This document shows positions 14,260-26,100 of a DNA stretch of 64,000 nucleotides, in pieces; the first letter of the stretch is position 1; each line of letters opens with the position of its first letter. The position numbers were made by a program, and so were the translations under genes. A model generated the notes under the pieces. It saw only the letters and a list, made by a program, of their open reading frames with translations. It did not search any database and was not told where the DNA came from. Source of the DNA: Annona cherimola. Taxonomy: Eukaryota > Streptophyta > Magnoliopsida > Magnoliales > Annonaceae. The stretch lies in assembly GCA_030490835.1 (NCBI GenBank), contig CM059975.1:14513579-14577578 (forward strand), read 5' to 3'.

Positions 14260-14541
14260 GGGTGTGTTTGGCAATGAGTATAAAATGTCAAGTTAAAACT
14301 TTTCAATCTAAAACTTTTCCCTCTCTATAACTATTATATTTTTTTAATTATTTTTTCGCATTTTTCTATACAACTACCCTACTTTTCAATCATTTCTACA
14401 CAATTGTCTATACAACTAACCAATTTATTTTAACTTTATCCTTTTTACTCCTCATCATTACCCATATCATATCACATCATTTGACAATTTTTACTCTAAA
14501 AAATTTTTCACAAAATTTTTTATCAATTCCCAAACACACCC
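14260..14541. mobile_element. Tourist-like MITE, reference copy (family A)
   Basis: The ends are GGGTGTGTTTGGCAA and a complementary CCCAAACACACCC, flanked on both sides by TTG. The interior has AACTTTTCAATCTAAAAC near one end and CATATCATATCACATCA toward the other. Terminal sequence and 3-bp target duplications fit PIF/Harbinger-derived Tourist elements; no coding capacity. Confidence 0.75.
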
Positions 14542-14544
14542 TTG

Positions 14545-17040
14545 ATTGCCTAAGACAGCCGCTATGCTTCTAATTGTAATGATGGGCAAGTACACTTTGA
14601 CATTAGGCAGAGCATAAGAATATGAATCAACCATCTTCATTTCTGTCAACTGATGACTAAATAATGGTCATTAATCAAATCCAAAAAACGATTTTTGGTT
14701 GGTAGAATCACAATTTTGGACAGCTTAACTTGGCTTGTCTGCGACGCATCCCATTCCTTTCTTTCCTCTTATCCAAATTACAGATCCATACGGGGATGAG
14801 CATGACACCTCAGCTAAGTCAAGGTGGGCCACCAAAGTGTCCCCTCCTTTATTTACATGACAGGCTTGACAGTTATCAAATTAATTATCATAGGTGGGGG
14901 CATGCATGGAGTTGGCATTTCAGCTAACATGAGCACAATTCACGAGTAGCTAGCAACCTTATCAACCTGGTTCTGATGACACAAGTGGTGGAAATATGGA
15001 AGCCCGTCAGAAAAGGAGGCATACCAAATAAAAAAGTGGGCCTAATCATCTCTTATCTATGCTAGGAATATGGATGGCTCAGCCACGTTGGCGAACACAT
15101 GGGGCTGGATATATGATGGCAACCATATCCATATTCTGTAGACCTTGTGTGCTTGTGTTTGTAACGTGTCTCCATCTCACATCCGTGCTCGGGTTGGAGA
15201 AATGTAGATCATGTGGTTTGGGGGGCTACTTTTTTCGGTTGTATTGTTGGCTATCCAGAAAGTGCATATAATTGCCTCTGTTGCAAACATGAACCACTGA
15301 CCTGTTATCCATTGGCAAGCACGTGTGGGGGCTTCGAGGGGTGATCCACACCGTTGAACTGGTGGGTTGTATAACTGACGTGGGCAACTCTAAAAATCAT
15401 TAAGATCAGCACTAGGATCTATGCAGTGAGAATGAAAATTGTTCTGGTAAAGCAACAACTAAATCATTTCAAATAACTGAACTCTTCTTCTCCCCCCCTT
15501 TTTGGGTGTACAAGAATAGTTGATGAACGGTTTTGAACGTTGGAAAAGGACCGGGAAGGTGATGAATAGGCAGGTAGCTAGCGGAATGCAAATTTGCCAG
15601 TGTATGTGCATCCGTGCCCGTGCTTTATACGAGCTCCCTCAATATCTTAAATTGGGTCGTATTCGTCTTCAGTGTTTTTTAGCAGATATTCGATGGCCTA
15701 CAGACGAAAAGAGCTGGCTCTTTTTTCGTAAGTCTATATGTGGCCAAAAGATGGGTTGCTGACTCTTCTGTTATATTGGGGTATCGGGCCGAGCCGGAAT
15801 GGACAAGTACTCCACAAACTACCAAACCCCATGCAAGCGGTAAGGGCTTGTTTCAATAGATGTGAATCATTTCCATGGAAACCAATTCAATTGTTGTTTT
15901 AATATTCTTTTCACGTACTATTTCTTATATTTCTGATTATTGAGTTTGGACCTATTATATTTTGCCAGGCCTATTAGGTTTGTGTGTGAAGATATTGTTG
16001 CGCGGACAAAGAAAAGAAAACAACTGACCACAGAGGTCGAAGGCATGGCGCGAATCAGAAAAGGAGAAGTTCAACCTTCTCCATTGGGGCCAAAAGGAAC
16101 ATTGGGATGTTATGGCTCAAAATACCCGCAAACAGCCTAACACATCAGATCATTTTCCCCGCCACTAATGCAAAATATATAGATTTTATGCAAATAGTGG
16201 GCATTTAAAATTGAAATGATGGCGACCGTTTCCACTCTTTTCTTGCAGGATCCCATTCCACATGATGAAACCATCACAGCTGTCTTGTCTCATGGACTCC
16301 AAGAGCCAAAAGCAAAAAGAGGGGCATAAAAACAGAGAGACTTTAATGTGGGTGGTAGCAAATGAAGAGCTACTGTCAAAAGACCCCATATCTCGTATTT
16401 TTGGGCAAGAGGATATGAAGCATCATTTGTAAGTTGCATGCAAAAGTCGCAGAGCTGGGTGATGATCCAGTTCCGCCATTAAGTTTTGGGCTTACTTTAG
16501 CATCGTACTCAATTTAAACTTCTAAGCATAATGGCGATTTATAAGATTAGTATGATTTTATTTTCTTTCACGAAAAAGGAAGAAAAAAAAAATTATAGTT
16601 CCTAGTTACTGAAAAAAGCGGGTACATAAACCTTCTATCGACGGCTCTGGAAAGAAGAAACAAGAAAACAAAATTCTTGCTTGTCTTACGAGAGAGAGAG
16701 AGAGCCTGTTACTTTGACAATCTTGCCTTTGATGACAAAAGGCAGCGGCGGCTAATTTCACCGTTTATCGCTGTTGTTTCAGCAAGGACTACGCTACAAA
16801 ACCCGTAAAAAATGATCCATCAGTGCTTTCGTAGGACACGTTTCTTTTGAGCCTACTCATCATCAAAAATGGATCACTTTAAACGGTAAATTATTTCATA
16901 CACAGTCTGAGACATGAATCGTCTATTCTCTCCCCACGTGCAAACAAGGTGATAGAAGTCTCTCTCCCTGCCCTGCAACCCCCCCCCCCCCCCCCCCCCC
17001 CAAAGCAAACAGGCACAGAGGAATACGGAAAGCACTGGGA
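14545..17040. other. Non-coding stretch downstream of the thioredoxin gene
   Basis: No gene recognised; a short GA microsatellite lies at about 16690-16704. No canonical AATAAA was seen for the thioredoxin transcript in its first 250 bp. Confidence 0.55.
16979..17001. repeat. 23-base poly(C) tract
   Basis: Uninterrupted C run in an otherwise AT-rich window, 190 bp downstream of the thioredoxin stop codon (G run in transcript sense). Confidence 0.95.
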
Positions 17041-17190
17041 ACAACTTTACGAAATTAAAATTTATATACGTACGATATTGTTGTGACTAATAACGTAACA
17101 AGCAGAACACACAATAAAGTAGGTCTATCACCACCTCAGGCATCAGCGGATGTCAAGCTTATATTTTTACTACTACTACTACTACTACAC

Positions 17191-20100
17191 TTAAGCAGCA
17201 GCCGAGGTAGTAGCTGCGTACTTCTCAATCAGCTTCTGCAGGTCATCTTTCTTGGCGCCCACCAGCTTGTCAACCACCTGCCCATCCTTAAAGAACAAGA
17301 ACGTGGGCATCGCCTCAATTTTCTGTTCCTGGGCGACCTTCTGCAATAATCCAAGGAATCAACAGCAACAAGTTATTCTCTTCCTCATGTAAATATATTT
17401 GAAAAGAAACCCAAATAGAATAGACAGCAAATGTCCTCGCTGCTTTTAAATGCGTGCCAAAAGGGAGAAGATAACCCGAGATTTTTGAATGCGTATCATG
17501 AGACTAGAATAGCAGTAGATCAGCTGATCTCTGATGGCATTATTTTCCCAACTGAATGACCTTTTGGTCATCAATCCGATCGTTAGGATGTTCATTAGGC
17601 TTAAGCAGCAAGTATAAAAGGACTGAATTGATATACTTTACATGTAAGCTTCACTTATGAACAGTAACTCATCTTACCTTAACTTCATCAACATCAACTT
17701 TCAAAAATATAACATCCACAAACTTCTTGGCAAACTCTGCGAGCACTGGGGCAATCATCTTACATGGTCCACACCAAGATGCAGTGAAGTCCACCACCAC
17801 CTATCCAATTGAATATAATCCTACCATTAGAAATAATAGTGAAAGAATATCCATCTTGATCACCAAAAAATATACCCTCAAATGTGTCCTGCTATAGATA
17901 TAATTTTGATCTGATAAAGCATATTGACAAACCTTGCCAGTAAGAGTTCTATCTTACTGCCGGTCCCAAGCCCGGGGAAAAAGCGAGGGTTGGCATGTCA
18001 GGCTGGCAGCCGGTGCCATTAAAAATCACCGCCACATCTCTTTATGGATTCTGAAAATATATTAAAAATTGTTAATGCTAGGGCGTCCCCTGTAAGCGAC
18101 GCGCTGCAGCGGAGCCTGGCTGTAGTGAGAAATGAGCAAGGGTTGCTAGGGCGTTTCCCCAGAAGCGACGCGCTACATCGGAGCCCGGATGTAGTGAGAA
18201 ATGGGCAAGGGTTGCTAGGGCGTCCCCCCGGAAGCGACGCGCCACAACAACGTCCGGTTGTGACGAAAAGTCAACAAAGGTTCCCATGCCTTTATGGACG
18301 TGGTTTAGGGAAGAAGGTGATATCAAAACGTAAGGTCCGTTTTGCTTCGTGGAATGTTGGGACTCTTTCAGGGAAAAGTATGGAAGTAGTAGATGTTATG
18401 AGAAGGAGAAAAATTAATATAGCATGCCTTCAAGAGACTAGGTGGAAAGGAGAGAAGGCTAAAGAGATTAATGGATTCAAATTATGGTATATAGGAAAGG
18501 ATGATAATAGAAATGGTGTAGGGATAATAGTAGATAACAATTTCATAAATAAAGTTGTAGATGTCAATAGAGTAAATGATAGAATTATTCAAATAAAACT
18601 TGTATTAGGTGCAGAGGTTTTAAATGTGATTAGTGCTTATGCACCACAAGTAGGATTAGATGATAGAATCAAGAAACAATTTTGGGATGACTTAGATAGT
18701 ATTATGCAAAGAACATCTAACCAAGAAAAAGTTGTGATAGGTGGAGATTTAAATGGACATGTAGGAAAAGAGAAGGTAGGATATGAGAGAAGTCATGAAG
18801 GCTTCGGCTTTGGAATAAGGAACGAAATGGGAAATGCCATTTTGGACTTTGCTATAGCATATGATTTGGTTATAGCAAATACCTTATTTCAAAAACGAGA
18901 TGAACACTTAATAACTTTTAAGAGTGGGACCAATTCTAGCCAAATAGATTTCTTTCTTATAAGAAAATTGGATAGATCCCTTTGTATAAATTGTAAAGTT
19001 ATCCCAGGTGAGAGCTTAGCTATGCAACATAGATTATTAGTGATGGATATATATACACAAAAAGAGTCAACAAAAATTAAAGGCAATGTAATTCCAAAAA
19101 TTAAATGGTGGAATTTAAAAGGAAACAACATAGAACTTTTTAGAAAAAGAATGATAGAAGAAGTAAAATGGGACACACAAGAAGATGGAGTAGAATCGAT
19201 GTGGGATAAAGTGGCAACTAACATAAAAGAAGTAGGACAAAGTATTGTAGGTGTATATAAAAATTGTAGATTCTCACATAGAGAAACTTGGTGGTGGAAT
19301 GAAGATGTTCAAAAAGCTATAAATGATAAACAAGAAAAGTTTAAAACATGGCAGGAAAATAAAAATGATACAAACTTACAACAATACAAACTATCAAAAA
19401 AAGCTACTAAAAAGATTATTAGTGATGCTAAATACAAAGCTTATGAGAACCTATATAACAGATTAGGAACTAGACAAGGTGAAAAGGATATTTTTACGTT
19501 GGCTAAATTAAGAGAAAATAAGGGCAAAGATTTAACACATATTAGATGTATTAAAAGTGAGGATCAAAGAGTTCTCGTCAAAGATGATAATATTAAGGAA
19601 AGATGGAAAACTTATTTTTATAGTTTACTAAATGATACCTCACACGAACAATTAACATTAGATGTTAGTCTAAATAGGGAAGAAAATAGGAATATCAGTT
19701 ATTTCACAAAAATTCGAATATCTGAAGTAAAGGAAGCTTTAAGGAAAATGAAAATAGGAAAAGCTTTAGGCCCAGATAATATACCAATTGAGGCATGGAA
19801 GTGCATGGGAGATGTAGGTGCAACATGGTTAAAAATTTTTTTTAATAAGATTATAAAAACGAAGTTAATGCCAAGTGAATGGAGGAAAAGCATTATAGTT
19901 CCAATTTATAAAAATAAGGGAGATATTCAAAATTGTGCTAATTATCGTGGAATAAAATTAATGAGTCATACTATGAAATTATGGGAAAGAGTAATTGAAC
20001 ATAGACTAAGACGGGAAACTAATATATCTGAAAATCAATTTGGTTTTATGCCAGGAAGATCAACTATTGAAGCTATTTTCTTACTTAGACAACTATTTGA

Positions 20101-23100
20101 AAAGTATAGGGAAAAGAAAAAGAACTTATACATGATTTTTATTGATTTAGAAAAAGCTTATGATCGAGTACCAAGGAAGTTAATATGGCAAGTGATGAGA
20201 AAAAAAGGAATTAATGACAGATACATTGATATTATTAAAGATATGTATGAGAGGGCTGTTACAAATGTGAGAACCATTAGTGGAGATACTAATGTCTTCC
20301 CAGTTAAAATAGGTTTACATCAAGGCTCAACCTTGAGTCCTTACCTTTTTACCTTAGTAATTGATGAAATTACTAGACATCTCCAAGAAGAAGTACCTTG
20401 GTGTATGTTATTTGCAGATGACATTGTTCTAATAGATGAAACTAAAGAAGGACTAAATTTAAAATTGAATAGGTGGGTAGATGCTTTAGAATCTAATGGT
20501 TTTAGAATTAGTCGCACAAAAACTGAATATATGAAATGCAATTTTAATAATAGTGAGAACCCGGATGAGGAACCAATTAAGATTTTAGATCAAGCAGTAA
20601 CAAGAACTAACCACTTTCGGTACTTAGGATCAATAGTTCAAGAGAACGGGAAAATTGAGAAAAATATAATACATAGAATTCAAGCAGGATGGAAGAAATG
20701 GAGAAGTGCGTCAGGAATTTTATGTGACCGTCGAGTCCCAGTCAAATTAAAAGGAAAATTTTATAAGACTGCGATTAGACCTGCTATGCTTTATGGGGCA
20801 GAATGTTGGGCAGTTAAAGAGCAACATATACAAAAAATGAGCGTAGCAGAAATGAGAATGTTAAGGTGGATGAGTGGTAAAACAAGAAAAGATAAAATTA
20901 GGAATGAAATAACTCGAGAAAACTTAAAAGTGAAACCAATTTATGATAAAATGAGAGAAAATAGATTAAGATGGTTTGGTCATGTAAAAAGGAGGCCTGA
21001 AGTCGCACCGGTTAGGAAAACAGAGTTTATCCAAGTAGAAGGTGGTAGGAGAATGAGAGGAAGACCCAAAAAAACATGGATGGAAGTAATTAAACAAGAT
21101 TTAAAAAAATTACAAATTACTGAAAATTTAGTCTTAAATCGCCAAGAATGGCGTAACAGAATCCATGCAGCCGACCCCACATAGGTGGGAAATGGCTTAT
21201 GATGATGATGATGATGATGATAAAGCAGATTGACAAATTGGCCAGACTTCTCACTCCTCTGCTTGTGAAAAAATTTAACACCCAAAATCTAGATCCCGTT
21301 TTCCTTATAATATTTGTCTTTATAAGTATCAGTATTTAGCGGTGAAAACAAAAAGAAATTCTACTTCCTGACCGTCAATAATAACTGAACACGAGAGAGA
21401 AAATGGCATCCACTAGAATTCCTAAGTTTACTCAGCCTCCAATATTCTACATGAAGAGGATGAACATGGGCAAACAACCAAGGAAAAAAAAATAAAAAAA
21501 GACATCACAACCAAAAAGGAGGGAGAAGCCCAGGCAAAATTTGCCACAAATGCACGACCTAACATTTAAGTCAAAAACCAAAGATTTCACATTGGCAGCA
21601 AGGTTTTTGACAAACGCACCAAGAACTTGCCCCTCTTGTCATCCAACAATGTATTCATGGGGCTAACATGCTATTAATAACAGGGGCAACCGGACCACTA
21701 ACTTTTTGCCCTATCCAAAGCCCAAATCCTGTTGTGAAAGAACTGCCTACAATGAATAAAAAATTTAAAATCTTGAACACTTACAACTCCGGTATAACTG
21801 AAGGGTACTGATCTAATGCAACTGGGAACTTTATAAGCTATATATTGGGGGTGTTGGGAGCAAGGAAAAAAAATTTCAAAATTTTTTCCACCATTTCCCC
21901 ACACATCTTTTTGTACAACTACCCTTTCTATTTCAAAATTTTTCCCCTTACCTCAATTATCACCCATATCATATCACATCAAACCCTCTCCAATCCAATA
22001 TTTTTCAACCATTTTTCCTACTCAAATGATGCTACTTTCTTACAACATATAAATTTCAAAACGATGTGATTCTTGCATCATATACAACGCACAAGGATTA
22101 ATAATAGAAATGAGGCTCCACTTCTATGTAACTAGGTTATATAAAAGTGGAACCATATAACCTCATCAATTTTTAAGATATTAATGATTGATATAAAATC
22201 TAACCCATTCTATTTAACATAATTTATTTAGTTAGAAGACAAAAGTTTCATACAAATCAAATATGTAAATGGGCTACATTTGCTAAAAAATATATATTTG
22301 TGCATATATTATGAAAACATTTAAATTCATTCACACATGTATTAGAATGTAATAATACTATATAAAATCATTTATCCACATAATAGTGATTTTAGATGGT
22401 TTAGATGTTAAAAAAAACTACTTTAAAATTGATATTTTAGCATTAAACCATTTTATTACATTGATTTTCACATTTATAGATGGAGTCCATATACAGTGAA
22501 ACTAAATAAATAAAAAAAGTTGCTAAAATACTACAAATGATGCTAAATACAATAGATCGAATGAATTCTCCATCAATCATCAAGATTTTAGATATGGAGT
22601 GTGTTATGTAGAAAAAGATTTTCATAGAAGAAGGACCGATATAAAATAATTAGGATGTGCAAAAACGTGTCAAAAAAAAAAAGGGCTGGTTACACCAACA
22701 TGTCATTCCATCCGACTGCATTAGTAACTAAAAAGTTCCATGCATCAAAAATTGAGCTTGATGTGTGTGCATAGGCACTATATTTTAAGCAACATAAATC
22801 TTTTGCAAGCCCACGAGGGGGGTTTGAACTAGGTCAGGGCCTACACAATCAACTCCAACCAAGTCCAGCCCCAAAATTTAGGGTTGCATTTCATATAGAC
22901 ACCCAAGCCTTAGCTCATTAGGGATAGGTCCCTAGGGTTGGCCCAAGCCTCATCTCAATCCTTGGCCCATGCCATGACTTGTGAAAAATTTCTTTACCCA
23001 TAGATAAGGAGTTATGAGTTGTCGCTTTTGTCATCCATGAGATTCTCATTGACATAATGTAGCATTAGATTGCCAAAGATATATGCAAATCATTTTAGAT

Positions 23101-26100
23101 AGAGCCTACCATTTGATAAATCAAAATTTCTACAGGTGTTGCCACCATCACACATGGATATTTGGGATATGCGAGGGCACCCAAAAAAAAAATCACTAAT
23201 TGAGATGGTTTCCATTAGACATGCTCTTGAAAGTCATGAGAAATTATTTTCCTCTAACGCTTTGGTTCAAGCTACACAAATCATGCTAACATTCTAGCAT
23301 TTTCATAACAATGGTAGAGTCACTCAGCGAAGAATGATGGATGAATTCATGAAGTCATATGAAAATCATACAAAAGATAACCAAAATCCATCGGTTAACA
23401 TGGCCTCCTTTTTTACTTTTCACAAATCTCCTTGATTTGGAAGTTGGAACCTATAATGAAATGGTGGTGTACAATTGAGGTTTGTTAAAAGAAAAGTGCA
23501 TTTGCCTCACAAGAAACACATCCTCCCATAAAAAAGACCAATTAGGAAATTAAGAACCAAAAAACATCCATTGGGCTATTATTTCTGCAACCAAAAAAAA
23601 AAAAAAAAAAAAGATTTTACTACTTATAATTTCAACAAAATAGCACCCAAATATATCGTCGTTTCTGAATTTGAGGACGAATTCACACACAGCTTCATTA
23701 AAGACTTCAATTTGCAGATTCAGAAAGCTCCATTTCCAAGGGAAAAAAATTTCTGGTGCACTTCCCCAAGATACTCTCTAGGATTACTAAAGAGGTAATA
23801 ATGCTTCTTAAAGTCTAATCTAAGTCATGGACAGGGAAGCCCTCACTGGTAAAACAGCATTCCCCATTGCGTGGCTAGCTGTTTTCGATTCTTCACAGCT
23901 GCAAGTTTTCATATATATATATATATATATATGAGAACCGATCCTGTGCAGTCGGACTGCACCGTAATTACGGTGCAGTCCGCTGTAAAATGGACCCCAC
24001 ACATATTAGATTGTAATGAAACTTTCTACACTCATTTATCCATATATAAATCATACTTTAGACGGTTTAGATGTTGAAAAAACCACTTTAAACTTGATAT
24101 TTACATTAAACTATTTTATTACGTTGATTTTGCACCATTTTAAGATGGGGACTACATACATGTTGGATTTGGATGAAAACTGGTATGCTAATAAAGTGAA
24201 CAATTCTAAATACAATGGGTGGGGTGGATTTTCTATTTATGATCAAGTGGGGCCCACAGTGCATGGACTGCACCGTGCAGTCGCATGCACTGGATTATTT
24301 CCCATATATATATATAATATAGAGAGAGAGAGAGATTCCTGTGCAGTGAAGCTAACTGTGTATTTGGCCAAAAAAAGGCCCCACATGTACTTAAATATAT
24401 TTGTTTATATATAAATTTTATAGCAAATAGTTTACATGTTGAAAAATTCACTTCACAGTTGTTATTTACATCAAACTATATTGTTACGTTCAATTTGTAC
24501 CATTTTCAAATGAGGTCCATACACGTCCAATTGAGATGAAAATTGGTATGATAATGAAATACATAATAATAAATACAATTAGTGGAGTAGATTATAATTT
24601 TATGATCACGTAAGGCCCATTTTGGGGCAACTGCACTGCAATTTTGGTGTAGTAAAGCTGCACTTGAATATATCTTATATATACATATTCATTAGTGGTG
24701 TATTCTCCCCAAAAATTTCTGTGAGAATGTCCACTAGTTGGGATTTTAGGAATATTATTATGAAAAGTTAGAACATTGGTAAGATATTTGTAGAATCATG
24801 CTTGAATATTGTAAGAATGTCTCGGTTTCTTATTGTAATACAAAAAGTTGAGATGGTGTAATATATGAATACACATAAAAAAAAGTCATGGAAAGAGAAA
24901 CTTTGGAAAAGTAACAAGATAAGTAATCAAAACTTGAAATTGAATCATCCAAAATTTCACAGTAGTGCCACCAGGAATTATATTTGTGCTGATCCCTTTC
25001 CACATCCCCACCATGCATTTTATACTAACCGTACCAGTTAACAGTATATGGGTTCAAATTGAAGGTTTTACAACTGCAAGCAGAAGGCCTAGAAGATGGT
25101 ATGGGTGAAGACTGAATATAATGTCTTAACTAAAGATCCAACTGCTAAGAGAGTGACTTTGTATCAGATGCTAGAAAACCACAAAAAACCAGTAGGCAGA
25201 CACAAAGGACCCGTTACTATGTGTTTAGCTATCGAAGCAGAAGACAGGTGCAACATGCATACTCGAAGAGATGCCCACAGCTACTAGCATCAACAATAGA
25301 GCATTGTACAAGTTATATAGGGTAGGCTGACTGCTCCATAATGTTCTGTGGCCCAAGCCACTAGCATGAGATATGTCATTCCACAATTTTGATTTATCGT
25401 GGGATCCACCTTAGAAATGTATAGGCCTACATCCAACAATTGGTGAATTTTCTAGGCAGGCCTGCATGGACGAATAAATGAGATGTATCCAATGCTTTCG
25501 TCAGAAATTAAAACCAAAAAAGAACAATAATTCATCTCTCAAGCCCCCCTAAGTTCTGTATTGACGACTGGTTGCTACTGTCTCACAGAGGATACCTCCG
25601 TCCCACATATAAATGCAGCACAACACTCCAATTTTGTCCAATAGTCACAAGGAAAACGACTACAAATGTCAATTGCTGAACAACAATCCTAACAATGACT
25701 AAATGAGTAGCAAATAGCTTCATATGGCATTTCGACAACATCATGCATCCTCCCATTAAACAGACATGACAAGCAAGATGTAGGCAAGGATAAATCCGTG
25801 ATGCCCACCTAGTAAATGACCCGGATTTCAAATCGTGGCATAGATCTATCTAGCAACATTAATAAATGAATCACCAGGAACGACTAATGAGCATTTACGC
25901 ACAAAGGATAGCCCTAGCATGTCACACAACACAATAGCGAAATGAAAACCAAGACTTTTTGGAATTTTCTGTCATGGGGTTAGCCTCCGATGGAGTCGAC
26001 TGGAATAGGATCCACATCCGACGTCCAATCCCAGTGAAATCCGTGATGTTGATCAGAACAGACAATCGAGATCATCTCATCAGATCCTACCATCAAATCC

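Larger units (their letters stand above)
17941..21218 (+). mobile_element. RTE-type LINE (non-LTR retrotransposon)
   Basis: A single large ORF occupies almost the whole element, the layout of the RTE clade. The 3' end, after the stop at 21184, is a short stretch closed by a (GAT/ATG)n microsatellite at 21199-21219 instead of poly(A), also typical of RTE elements. A 27-28 nt imperfect direct repeat flanks it: 17913-17940 and 21219-21245 both begin GATAAAGCA and share ATTGACAAA and CCAG, with a few mismatches. This is best read as a decayed target-site duplication. The exact 5' end is uncertain; a GC-rich leader starts near 17955. The element sits antisense in intron 1 of the thioredoxin gene. 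Confidence 0.85.

Noticed and set aside
19003..19035. QHR instead of the usual DHR-like ending of the endonuclease in the LINE protein
   Set aside because: The catalytic His is present, and from family knowledge QHR is common in plant RTE elements, so it is not evidence of inactivation.
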